Source: Xanthomonas cissicola
GTDB lineage: Bacteria; Pseudomonadota; Gammaproteobacteria; Xanthomonadales; Xanthomonadaceae
Reading direction: 5' to 3'
DNA length: 64,000 nucleotides
Assembly (NCBI RefSeq): GCF_008801575.1
Contig: NZ_VZPL01000017.1
Span: forward strand, 25,125-89,124
Shown: positions 40,942 to 49,439 of the stretch, one piece after another
Numbering within the stretch: the stretch's first letter is position 1
How the letters are laid out: each line of letters starts with the position of its first letter
Position numbers and translations under genes: made by a program
The notes under the pieces: generated by a model
The model's input: only the letters and a program-made list of their open reading frames with translations
What the model was told of the DNA's origin: nothing
The model's database searches: none

Positions 40942-43266
40942 ATGGAAATCTGGAACTGGGTAGAAAAGCTGCAGGACGATCTGGGCGAAGCCGGCCAGCC
41001 GCAAAATGCGCAGCTGCTGACGCGGCTTACCGACCACATCTGCGATCTGCAGATCGACCGCGCCGAGGCCTTGTTGCCGGAGGCGCGTGCGCTGGGCAAG
41101 ACGTTGGCCAACCCGTGGCTGGAGGTGTTCGTCGGGCATTGGGAAATGCGTAACCGGGTCGGCAATCTGTGCGAAGGCGAGCGTGCGCTGGGCGATGCGG
41201 TGGCGCTGTTCGAGCGTGCGCATCGCGCCGACGCAGTGGAGTGCCCGCAATCGGTCTGCGTGACCCAGGATCTGGCCGCGTGTTACGCCAACATCGATGG
41301 CCCGGGCTGGGTGGAAGAACGCATCGAGGTGTGCGACGAAACCCTGGGGCGCATCGACCCGAGCTGGTCGTGTTACCAGTGCCTGAGCTGCGAAAAAGCC
41401 GACGCATTGCTTGACGACGGGCGCGGTGACGCGGCGCTGCAGTATCTGGAGCAGCAGTCGCAGACCATCCTGGCGCATGGCGGTGAAATCTACGACGGCG
41501 TGCCGGACATGCGCATCTCGATCCTGCTTGCGCTTGGGCGTGCGCAGGACGCGCTGGCGCTGGTGGAACAGCGCGAACGCGACGCCGCGCGCGAAGGCGC
41601 CGAGTGGGCCAATTGCAGCCAGCCGCGCCGCCTGCAGAAAGCGCGCGCGATGGCGCTGTTGCAGCGCGATGACGAGGCCATGGAAGCGCTGCTGCCATGG
41701 CGCGAGATTGCGCCGCGTTATCGCCTGCACTGGCTGCGTGCGGTGGCGGTGCTGGTGGCGCGCGCGCCCGAGCGCAATAGCTGGGACCTGGGCAGCCGCG
41801 TGCAGCAGATGCTCGACCATTACGCGCAGGTTGGCGCGCATCGCATCCTGATCGAGGCAGCCGAGCTTGCGATCGGGCTGGCACTGCAACGCGGCGCGGT
41901 GTGGACCGCGCGCCGGCATCTGGCGCTTGCGCGTGCGCATCTTCCCAAGCTGCGTCACGACCGCGGCGCAACGCAGTTGCTGGATGGTCTGGCCGCGCGC
42001 ATCGATGCAGCGCCTGCGGGTGAGGCCGCGCCGGCGCCGGCCGCACACCTGCTGGAATGGTTGAACGCGCAAGGCGACGATGTCGTGCGCAATCCCGAGC
42101 GCGAAGCGCAGTGGCTGCTGCAGGCCGTTGCGCAGTGTCCGGACGATGCCGAGCTTGTCGACACCACCGCATCGGCCTTGAGCGCCTGTGCGGCCGACGA
42201 AGAAGCCATCGCACTGTTGTGGTCATTCGTGCAGCGGCATGCCGATCGCGAAACCAGCCCCACGTTCCGTCTGATGAATCTGTTGCTCGGCCGCGGCGAC
42301 GAAGCAGGTCTGCGCCGGTTGACGCAGCTGTATCGCCCACAGGCGCCGGTGGCGGCGTTGTGGTGCGAGGCGCAGCTGGCGCAGCGGCTGGCCGATTGGC
42401 CGGCGCTGGAGCAGGCCTGCACCGCACTGCTGGAACTGTCACCCGGCTCGCATGGTGCGCGTGGGCTGCTGGCGCGCATGTATCTCAACGCCGGCCGGTT
42501 TGCCGAGGCCGCCGCGGTCTATCGGCAACTCACCGAGCTGCTGGAAGAGCCGCGCTCTGCGCATTGGGACCACATGACGGCGGCCAGCGCGGCGCAGGAT
42601 TGGGACGCGGTGCGTGCCTCTGCGCAGGCCATTGGCATGGAGCTGAGCAGCACCAGCGGCGTAGTCGAAGAGACCTGGGGCTGGGTGATCATTCGTTGCA
42701 TGGATGATGGCGAAGTGGCCGAGTACTACGCGCGCCGCACCGGCCCGGTGACTGCGCGTATCGTCGAAAACGCGCCTGCGCATCGGCGCCAGCATGTCGG
42801 TGACTGGGTGGTGTTCGATGCCGAATTGCTGTATCCGCCGCCGGAAGACGAAGCCGAACGCGAGCGTTTCGTGCCGACCTACGCGCAGGTGCATGTGCTG
42901 CAAGTCGGTGGCTATGCCAATAGCTGGCTGGTGGACGGCGTGCATCCTGGCGACGAGGTCATCGAGGCGATGCGTGCAGACATGGAAATGCGCGGCTGGA
43001 AGATGTGGCTGCACAGTCGCGACGACTACCGCGTGGTCGACCCGGACCATCCGGATGCGTTCGACCCGGAGGATGCAACATCCGGACTGCCGGGCGTGTT
43101 GTTCACCGTGGCGCTTCCGGAAAACCTCGCCCCGCAGGAACTGCATCGCGTCCTGCGATGCACGACCTCGCGCTGGTCGCATCCGATGTGCTGGCTGCGG
43201 CTTGCCGAGGCCTGCGGCCAGGATCCGCAGCCGCATCTGGATGCGGTGGAGCGTTACGGGTTGTAG
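40942..43266 (+). CDS. Large helical-repeat (TPR-like) protein paired with the Hsp90-like gene
   Basis: A 774-residue protein dominated by paired amphipathic helices with TPR-like spacing; clearest are HGARGLLARMYLNAGRFAEA and KADALLDDGRGDAALQYLEQ. The C-terminal 170 residues are different: beta-rich, with WVVFDAELLYPPPEDEAE and a final LHRVLRCTTSRWSHPMCWLR, and match no domain I know. There is no signal peptide, so it is cytoplasmic. GGAG lies 9 bp before the ATG and the 24-bp gap from the Hsp90-like gene indicates one operon. By analogy to eukaryotic Hsp90-TPR co-chaperones it may be that ATPase's partner; this is inference. Confidence 0.75.
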   Translation: MEIWNWVEKLQDDLGEAGQPQNAQLLTRLTDHICDLQIDRAEALLPEARALGKTLANPWLEVFVGHWEMRNRVGNLCEGERALGDAVALFERAHRADAVECPQSVCVTQDLAACYANIDGPGWVEERIEVCDETLGRIDPSWSCYQCLSCEKADALLDDGRGDAALQYLEQQSQTILAHGGEIYDGVPDMRISILLALGRAQDALALVEQRERDAAREGAEWANCSQPRRLQKARAMALLQRDDEAMEALLPWREIAPRYRLHWLRAVAVLVARAPERNSWDLGSRVQQMLDHYAQVGAHRILIEAAELAIGLALQRGAVWTARRHLALARAHLPKLRHDRGATQLLDGLAARIDAAPAGEAAPAPAAHLLEWLNAQGDDVVRNPEREAQWLLQAVAQCPDDAELVDTTASALSACAADEEAIALLWSFVQRHADRETSPTFRLMNLLLGRGDEAGLRRLTQLYRPQAPVAALWCEAQLAQRLADWPALEQACTALLELSPGSHGARGLLARMYLNAGRFAEAAAVYRQLTELLEEPRSAHWDHMTAASAAQDWDAVRASAQAIGMELSSTSGVVEETWGWVIIRCMDDGEVAEYYARRTGPVTARIVENAPAHRRQHVGDWVVFDAELLYPPPEDEAERERFVPTYAQVHVLQVGGYANSWLVDGVHPGDEVIEAMRADMEMRGWKMWLHSRDDYRVVDPDHPDAFDPEDATSGLPGVLFTVALPENLAPQELHRVLRCTTSRWSHPMCWLRLAEACGQDPQPHLDAVERYGL

Positions 43267-43918
43267 GGCGGCGATTCGCGTTATCCGGCGGCGGCCGGTC
43301 ATGCGATCGCCGCCGGGATTGGGCATTCGGGGTTTGTGGCGTGCGTTCTGGCGTCACTTTTGATGCATAGCGATGCATCTGGTGTCGGGGATTCTGCCAA
43401 TCCATTCATGGGTTTGCTGGCGGCGTTCATGTCGCCATACGCGCCACCCTGGATGCAACGCCGCGCTTTCAGCGTGCCTTCTGAATTGAGCGTATTGCGT
43501 TCGAGCGCAGCGCGCAGGCAGATCGCCTCGTCACTGCCGTAGCGCTTCGGCCGGTGTGCGTACCGCGGCGGCGGCCGCAATGTGCGCATGCCCGCCCCGG
43601 TGACAACACGCAACCGGTGGCACCACGCACTGCAGGTGATGCGGGGCAGGGATTGGCGGCTGTCCGCGGGTATTTCCCGTTTCGCCAGGCACTTGCAGCG
43701 GAACAGCGCATGTCCGCAGGCGTGGACCGGCGCACGTTCGGCATGTGCGCGGCAATGTCACACTGCGCTCTTGGGCCCGGATGACTGCTACAGGTTGGCT
43801 CGCTGGTTGGCCAATCTGAATTGCTTTATTCTGCTACGCATCGGCGTGGGGGCGCCGCGTCGGTCAGGGCGCAGTCCAGCCCGCATGCCCAACCTCTTTT
43901 CTTTTGGTGGGTGATCTC
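43267..43918. other. Spacer before the stressosome operon
   Basis: 652 bp without a supported gene. A 9-bp stem (CCGGCGGCG/CGCCGCCGG, 43285-43316) just after the TPR-like gene may help end its transcript. TATTCT at 43827-43832 is a possible -10 box for the rsb operon. Nothing else stands out. Confidence 0.45.
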
Positions 43919-44761
43919 ATGGTGGCATTGCAGCAGCGCTCGATCGATGCGATTGGTGACCAGGAACACGCGTTGTTGGCCGCATGGTTGGAGTCCAGCC
44001 TGGGCAGCGATGCGCGTCTGTCGCGGCAGGAATTCGAAGCGCAGGCCGGCGAATTCCTGCGCTTGCTGGTGGCGTCGTTGAAGCACGACGGTAGCAGCCT
44101 GGACAGTGCCGAATGGAGCGAGGTGCGCCGCTTCCTGGAAAATCTCTCGCGCGACCGCGCCACGCGTGGTTTCGATTCGCAGGAAACCGCCAACTTCATC
44201 TTTTCGCTCAAGCGTGTGTTGTTTGCGTTGGTGCAGCGCCAATACGCCAGTCGCCCGGAAGAACTGGGGCAGCAGTTGTGGGCGTTGTCGGAATTGCTCG
44301 ACCGCCTGGGCTTGTACACCGTGAAGGTTTGCCAGAAGACCCGCGAAGACATCATCGTGCGTCAGCAGGAAGAGATGCTGGAGCTGTCCACCCCGGTGGT
44401 GAAGCTGTGGGAGGGCGTGCTGGCGCTGCCGATGATCGGCACGCTGGATTCGCAGCGCACCCAGGTGGTGATGGAATCGCTACTGCAGCGCATTGTCGAC
44501 ACCGGCTCGGAAATCGCCATCATCGACATCACTGGCGTGCCAACCGTGGACACCCTGGTGGCGCAGCATCTGCTCAAGACCGTGACCGCGATCCGGCTGA
44601 TGGGGGCCGACGCCATCATCAGCGGCGTGCGCCCGCAGATTGCGCAGACCATCGTGCATCTGGGCCTGGACCTGCAGGGGATCGTGACCAAGGCCAACCT
44701 GGCCGATGCGTTGGCGCTGGCGCTCAAGCGCACCGGCGTGGCCGTCAGCAGGGCGGACTGA
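43919..44761 (+). CDS. rsbR: RsbR-type stressosome scaffold protein
   Basis: A 280-residue protein: an N-terminal helical RsbR-like domain (about 1-140) and a C-terminal STAS domain (about 157-275). Both RsbT-phosphorylated Thr positions of Bacillus RsbRA are conserved: T212 in GVPTVDTLVA and T244 in QIAQTIVHLG. With RsbS it should form the megadalton stressosome shell that holds RsbT until stress. The N-terminal domain is not a globin; it resembles the RsbRD/unknown-sensor type. ATG at 43919 is preferred, but GTG or TTG codons 12-15 bp upstream are in frame. The rsbS start lies one base after the stop. Confidence 0.88.
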   Translation: MVALQQRSIDAIGDQEHALLAAWLESSLGSDARLSRQEFEAQAGEFLRLLVASLKHDGSSLDSAEWSEVRRFLENLSRDRATRGFDSQETANFIFSLKRVLFALVQRQYASRPEELGQQLWALSELLDRLGLYTVKVCQKTREDIIVRQQEEMLELSTPVVKLWEGVLALPMIGTLDSQRTQVVMESLLQRIVDTGSEIAIIDITGVPTVDTLVAQHLLKTVTAIRLMGADAIISGVRPQIAQTIVHLGLDLQGIVTKANLADALALALKRTGVAVSRAD

Positions 44762-44762
44762 C

Positions 44763-45125
44763 ATGGAGCGTATTCCGATCCTGCGGATGGGCCATCTGTT
44801 GTTGGTCACCATCCAGGTGGACATGCACGACCAGCTGGCGCTGCAACTGCAAGACGATCTGTCCGAGAAGATCAGCGCCACCTCTGCGCGCGGCGTGTTG
44901 ATCGACATTTCCGCGCTGGATATCGTCGATTCGTTCATCGGGCGCATGATCAGCACCATCTCCGGGCTGGCGACGCTGATGGGCGCACAAACCGTGGTGG
45001 TGGGCATGCAGCCGGCGGTGGCGATTACCCTGGTGGAGTTGGGGCTGACCCTGCCGTCGGTGCGCACCGCGCTCGATGTCGAGCGCGGCATGCGCCTGCT
45101 GCAGCAACCCGATGCGGCTCCATGA
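44763..45125 (+). CDS. rsbS: RsbS-type STAS-domain stressosome protein
   Basis: A 120-residue single STAS domain. S57 in LDIVDSFIGRM corresponds to the serine phosphorylated by RsbT (Ser59 in Bacillus RsbS), which sets the threshold for RsbT release. The gene is fused in translation to its neighbours: one base after rsbR, and an ATGA overlap with rsbT. Confidence 0.9.
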   Translation: MERIPILRMGHLLLVTIQVDMHDQLALQLQDDLSEKISATSARGVLIDISALDIVDSFIGRMISTISGLATLMGAQTVVVGMQPAVAITLVELGLTLPSVRTALDVERGMRLLQQPDAAP

Positions 45126-45517
45126 CGGCCGGCTCGCAACCGGTGCGCACCGAGCAGGATGTGGTGCTGGCGCGGCAGACCGTGCGCAAACTGGTGGTGC
45201 AATGCGGGCTGCGGCTGGTCGATCAAACCAAGCTGGTCACCGCGGCCAGCGAACTGGCGCGCAATACCGTGATCTACGGCGGTGGCGGCGACATGGACTG
45301 GGTACTGGTTGAAAGCGGCATTCGCAAGGGAGTGCAGCTGACGTTCCGCGACCAGGGACCGGGCATTGCAGACCTGGAACTCGCCTTGACCGACGGCTGG
45401 ACCTCCGGCGGTGGCCTGGGGCTGGGACTGTCCGGCAGCCGGCGGCTGGTGGACGATTTCGTGCTCGACACAGCGCCGGGCGAAGGCACGCGAATCACCA
45501 TCACCAAATGGAAGTGA
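45122..45517 (+). CDS. rsbT: RsbT-type serine/threonine kinase
   Basis: A 131-residue GHKL-fold kinase. The N box is ASELARNTVIYGGGG, followed by FRDQGPGI (G1) and GGLGLGLSGSRRLVDDF (G2). In known stressosomes RsbT phosphorylates RsbR and RsbS and then leaves to activate a partner, RsbU or another regulator. No RsbU is encoded here; the adjacent SpoIIE fusion and hybrid kinases are candidate targets. Ten bases overlap the next gene. Confidence 0.9.
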   Translation: MTAGSQPVRTEQDVVLARQTVRKLVVQCGLRLVDQTKLVTAASELARNTVIYGGGGDMDWVLVESGIRKGVQLTFRDQGPGIADLELALTDGWTSGGGLGLGLSGSRRLVDDFVLDTAPGEGTRITITKWK

Positions 45518-46521
45518 ACGTTACCGGCTTGGTGACCCGTTCGTTTCGTGTCGACGAAACCAGCCAGGTCGGACAGTCGCGCCGTGAGGCTACCGCCTTG
45601 GCGCAGATGCTCGCCTTCGATGAAGCCAGCTGTGGCCGGGTGGCACTGGTTGCCACCGAACTTGCCATCAACATGGTCAAGCACGGGCGTGGCGGCTGCC
45701 TGCAGTTGTCCACGGTGGCCGCGCGTGACGGCGGCATGGGCGTGGAGCTGTGCGCCATCGATGACGGCCCGGGCTTCGCGCTTACAGACGGCCTGCGCGA
45801 TGGCTATTCCACCGCCGGAACGCCGGGCACCGGCTTGGGTGCGATCAAGCGCCAGGCGCAGCTGCTGGATGCGTATTCCGATGCCAAGGGTGCGATCGTG
45901 TTGGCACGCGTGTTCGCCCAGCCACGCGCCGAGCTTGATCTGCCCTACGGCGCGCTACGCGTACCGCTGCATAACGAAGTGGTGTGCGGCGATGGCTGGC
46001 ATTTGGCGATCGATGCGCAACGGGTGACCGTCAGCGTGATCGACGGCCTGGGCCACGGGCCAGACGCGGCCGATGCCGCCGATGCCGGCACGCGCGCGGC
46101 GGCGCTGGCCAGTGGCGAGCCCGGCGAGCGCATCGCGCGCCTGCATGCCGGCATGAGCGGCACGCGCGGTGGCGCGGCGGCGGTCATGCAGTTCGATGCC
46201 GGCAGCGGCCAGGTGCGCTTTGCCGGGGTGGGCAATATCGTCGCCTCGCTGTGCGATGGCGATGGGGTGCGCGGCATGCCCTCGCACCCTGGCATCGTCG
46301 GGGTTCAGTTCCGCAAGGCGCAACCGTTCGACTTTCCACACGCGGCCGGCAAGTTGCTGGTCATGCACAGCGACGGCCTGCAATCGCGCTGGACCCTGCG
46401 CGATCACCCGGGTCTGCTGTCGCGCCATCCACGCATCATTGCCGCAGTGCTGGCACGCGATTACGCGCGCGGCCGCGACGATTGCTGCGTGTTCGTCATG
46501 CGCTTGGGAGGCATGCAATGA
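45508..46521 (+). CDS. HATPase-SpoIIE (RsbX-like) phosphatase fusion
   Basis: A 337-residue two-domain protein. Residues about 1-140 are an RsbT/RsbW-like GHKL domain (VATELAINMVKHGRGG, IDDGPGFAL, GTGLGAIKRQAQLL). Residues about 150-337 are a PP2C/SpoIIE phosphatase with VIDGLGHGPDA, GTRGGAAAVMQFD, FAGVGNIVASL and MHSDGLQSRW. The phosphatase half most resembles RsbX, which resets phosphorylated RsbR and RsbS. Its fusion to a kinase-like domain is unusual compared with Bacillus, though found in Gram-negative operons. It overlaps both neighbours (10 bp and ATGA). Confidence 0.88.
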   Translation: MEVNVTGLVTRSFRVDETSQVGQSRREATALAQMLAFDEASCGRVALVATELAINMVKHGRGGCLQLSTVAARDGGMGVELCAIDDGPGFALTDGLRDGYSTAGTPGTGLGAIKRQAQLLDAYSDAKGAIVLARVFAQPRAELDLPYGALRVPLHNEVVCGDGWHLAIDAQRVTVSVIDGLGHGPDAADAADAGTRAAALASGEPGERIARLHAGMSGTRGGAAAVMQFDAGSGQVRFAGVGNIVASLCDGDGVRGMPSHPGIVGVQFRKAQPFDFPHAAGKLLVMHSDGLQSRWTLRDHPGLLSRHPRIIAAVLARDYARGRDDCCVFVMRLGGMQ

Positions 46522-47390
46522 ATTCAACCACCGATCTGCCGGCAGCCGAGATGGCTGAACTTGAAAGCCTGCGCCAGCAGAACCAGGCCTTGCGCGAAGA
46601 GCTGGAAGAAACCAACCAAGGCGTGCTGGCCTTGTATGCCGAGCTCGACCAGCAGGCCGAACAGCTGCGCGACGTGTCCGAACTCAAGAGCCGCTTTCTG
46701 TCGTACATGAGCCACGAGTTCCGTACCCCGCTAGGCTCGATCCTGAGCATCACCCGGCTGCTGGAGGACGGCATGGACGGGCCGCTCAACGCCGAGCAGC
46801 TCAAGCAGGTGCGCTTTGTCAGCGGTTCGGCGCGTGAGCTCACCGAGATGGTGGACGACCTGCTGGACCTGGCCAAGATCGAGGCCGGGCGCATCACCAT
46901 CTCGCCGGGCTGGTTCGACCTGATGGACCTGTTCGCGGCGCTGCGCGGCATGTTCCGGCCGCTCACCGATATGGGCAGTACCACGCTGATCTTCGAGGAT
47001 CCGCCGGTACTGCCGATGCTCTACACCGACGACAAGAAGCTGGCGCAGATCCTGCGCAATTTCATATCCAATGCGCTCAAGTTCACCCCGCAGGGACAGG
47101 TGCGCGTGTTTGCGCAGCTGGAAGGCGACAGCCATGTACGCTTTGGCGTGCAGGACACTGGCATCGGCATTCCGGCCGAGCTTCACGAGGCCTTGTTCGA
47201 AGATTTCGTACAGGTGGACTCGCCGCTGCAAAAACGCCTGACCGGCACCGGCCTGGGGTTGTCGATCTGCAAACGGTTCGCCGAATTGCTGGGCGGCCGG
47301 GTGGGGATCAACAGCGTGGTCGGGCAGGGTTCTGAATTTTACGTGGTGCTGCCGGTGACCCTGGCAGCGGAGGAGACACGTGGGCAGTAA
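46518..47390 (+). CDS. Sensor histidine kinase of the stressosome operon
   Basis: A 290-residue soluble histidine kinase. An N-terminal coiled coil (about 8-55) leads into HisKA with H66 in SYMSHEFRTPLGS and then HATPase_c with ILRNFISNALKFTP, VQDTGIGIPAEL and GTGLGLSICKRFAELLGG. It has no membrane segment and no recognisable sensor, so the input probably comes through the stressosome proteins or through the coiled coil. The next gene starts 11 bp before its stop. Confidence 0.9.
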   Translation: MNSTTDLPAAEMAELESLRQQNQALREELEETNQGVLALYAELDQQAEQLRDVSELKSRFLSYMSHEFRTPLGSILSITRLLEDGMDGPLNAEQLKQVRFVSGSARELTEMVDDLLDLAKIEAGRITISPGWFDLMDLFAALRGMFRPLTDMGSTTLIFEDPPVLPMLYTDDKKLAQILRNFISNALKFTPQGQVRVFAQLEGDSHVRFGVQDTGIGIPAELHEALFEDFVQVDSPLQKRLTGTGLGLSICKRFAELLGGRVGINSVVGQGSEFYVVLPVTLAAEETRGQ

Positions 47391-49335
47391 GCACCACATT
47401 CTGGTCGTCGACGACAACGCGGTGACGCGTTATTCGGTGCGGCGCGTGCTCGAACACCATCAGTTCGTGATCGAAGAAGCCGGCACCGGGACCGAGGGGC
47501 TTGCGAAAATGGCCACGCAGACGTTTTCTGCGGTGGTGCTGGACGTCAACCTGCCGGACATGAGTGGCTTCGACATCGTGCGGACGCTGCGTGCCGAGCC
47601 GCGCACCGCATTGCTCCCGGTGGTGCATGTCTCGGCGGCCTCGATCGCCACCGGCGACATGATCACCGGGCTGGATGCCGGCGCCGACGCCTACCTGATC
47701 CATCCGGTCGACCCCAACGTATTGCTGGCCACGTTGCGCACCCTACTGCGCGCACGCCGCGCCGAGGAGGCGCTGCGGATCAGCGAGGCGCGTTTCCGCG
47801 AAATCTTCGAACACATCAGCGCGCCGATTGCGGTGGTGGATGCCAACCTGCACATGCACGAGGCCAATGCCGCGTTCCAGCGTTTGATCGGGAGCGCCAC
47901 GCCCGGCGCCGCGATCCACGCCGCCGGGTTGGATCAGGCCGCCGCTGTGCATGCCCTGACCACTGCGTTGGCGCAGCGCGAGCGCTGGAGCGGCACCTTG
48001 TCGCTGCTGCGCGATGGCAAGCTCTGCGAAACCGAATGGCGGGTGTCGCCCTACCGCGAGCCGGATCTGGGGCTGTTGCTGGTGGAAGACGTCACCGAGC
48101 AGCGCCTGCGCGAGCGCGAGCAGCGCCAGGAACTGGATACCGCCACCAGCGAGCTCGCGCATCAGATCGCGCAGCGCCAGCACACCGAAATCCAGCTGCT
48201 GCAGGCGCAAAAGATGGAAGCGCTGGGCAAGCTCACCGGTGGCATCGCGCACGACTTCAACAACCTGCTGACCAGCATCATCTCCGGGCTGGACATGATC
48301 CAGCTCGCAGTGGAATCCAACCGCATCGAACGGGTGCCGCGCCTGGCCGAGATCGCCACCGGCTCTGCGCACCGCGCCGCCGCGCTGACCCAGCGCATGC
48401 TGGCGTTCGCACGCAAGCAATCGCTGGACGCGCAACCGTTCGACGTCAACATCCGCGTGCGTTCGCTGGAAGACATGCTGCAGCGCTCGATCGGCGAAAA
48501 CATCGCGCTGGAGCTGGAGCTTGCATCCACGCCGCTGGTGGCCATAGCCGATGCCAACCAGCTCGAAAACGTGGTGCTCAACCTGGTCATCAATGCGCGC
48601 GACGCATTGAAAGGGCAGGGCACCATCCGCATCCAGAGCGCGGCCTACACTGCGCACAACGATCCGGAACTGGACGACGGCGACTATGTCGCGGTGAAGG
48701 TGATCGACAACGGGAGTGGGATCGAGCCGGCCATTCTCGACCAGGTGTTCGAACCGTTTTTCACCACCAAACCCATCGGCGAAGGCACCGGCCTGGGTCT
48801 GTCGATGACCTACGGGTTCGCACGTCAATCCGGCGGCACCGCGCGCATCACCAGCACCGTGGGCCGTGGCACCACGGTGGCGTTGTTGCTGCCGCGTGGG
48901 CTCTCGGCCAACGAGCTGTTGCCGCCACCGGCGCCCAGCGTGCCACGCACGCGCAACGAGCGCATCTTGCTGGTAGACGACACCGACGTGGTGCGCATGA
49001 TGGTGAGTGAAGTGCTCAGCGATGCCGGCTACCAGGTCATCGAAGCCGAGGATGCCAACGGCGCGCTGGAACAATTGCGCACCGAGGTGCATATCGACCT
49101 GGTGGTCTCCGATGTCGGCCTGCCCGGCATGAACGGGCGCGACATGGCCGATGTGGCGCGCATGCTACGCCCGGGTCTGCCGGTCCTGTTCATTACCGGC
49201 TACGCCGAAAACGCGGCCACGCGGCAAGAATTTCTCGCAGAAGGCATGGCCTTGCTGCCCAAGCCTTTCAGCCTCAACGATCTGCTCAACACGGTGGGGC
49301 AGATGCTCGACAGCAGCGTCCTGGCGCGGGCGTAG
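47380..49335 (+). CDS. REC-PAS-histidine kinase-REC hybrid
   Basis: A 651-residue hybrid. The N-terminal receiver has D55 (VVLDVNLPD); a PAS domain (about 133-240) begins [20 protein letters not shown]; HisKA carries H291 in [14 protein letters not shown], typical of HWE/NtrB-like kinases; HATPase_c shows [14 protein letters not shown] and [18 protein letters not shown]; a C-terminal receiver has D578 ([12 protein letters not shown]). It lacks membrane helices. The N-terminal receiver may accept phosphate from the preceding kinase. The start is GTG at 47380. It ends the operon. Confidence 0.9.
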   Translation: MGSKHHILVVDDNAVTRYSVRRVLEHHQFVIEEAGTGTEGLAKMATQTFSAVVLDVNLPDMSGFDIVRTLRAEPRTALLPVVHVSAASIATGDMITGLDAGADAYLIHPVDPNVLLATLRTLLRARRAEEALRISEARFREIFEHISAPIAVVDANLHMHEANAAFQRLIGSATPGAAIHAAGLDQAAAVHALTTALAQRERWSGTLSLLRDGKLCETEWRVSPYREPDLGLLLVEDVTEQRLREREQRQELDTATSELAHQIAQRQHTEIQLLQAQKMEALGKLTGGIAHDFNNLLTSIISGLDMIQLAVESNRIERVPRLAEIATGSAHRAAALTQRMLAFARKQSLDAQPFDVNIRVRSLEDMLQRSIGENIALELELASTPLVAIADANQLENVVLNLVINARDALKGQGTIRIQSAAYTAHNDPELDDGDYVAVKVIDNGSGIEPAILDQVFEPFFTTKPIGEGTGLGLSMTYGFARQSGGTARITSTVGRGTTVALLLPRGLSANELLPPPAPSVPRTRNERILLVDDTDVVRMMVSEVLSDAGYQVIEAEDANGALEQLRTEVHIDLVVSDVGLPGMNGRDMADVARMLRPGLPVLFITGYAENAATRQEFLAEGMALLPKPFSLNDLLNTVGQMLDSSVLARA

Positions 49336-49439
49336 GGCGTTAAAGCGGCTGCTGAAATGCATGCGTAGCTGCGGCGCGGGCGCGGCCGGCGTTGGGACCC
49401 TGCATGCACCACGCGTGCAGCCCCGTTCCTGCACGCCGC

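Noticed and set aside
43807..43825. TTGGC...TTGCT resembling a sigma-54 promoter before rsbR
   Set aside because: The GG and GC pairs are 12 bases apart instead of the required 10, so it cannot be a standard -24/-12 element.
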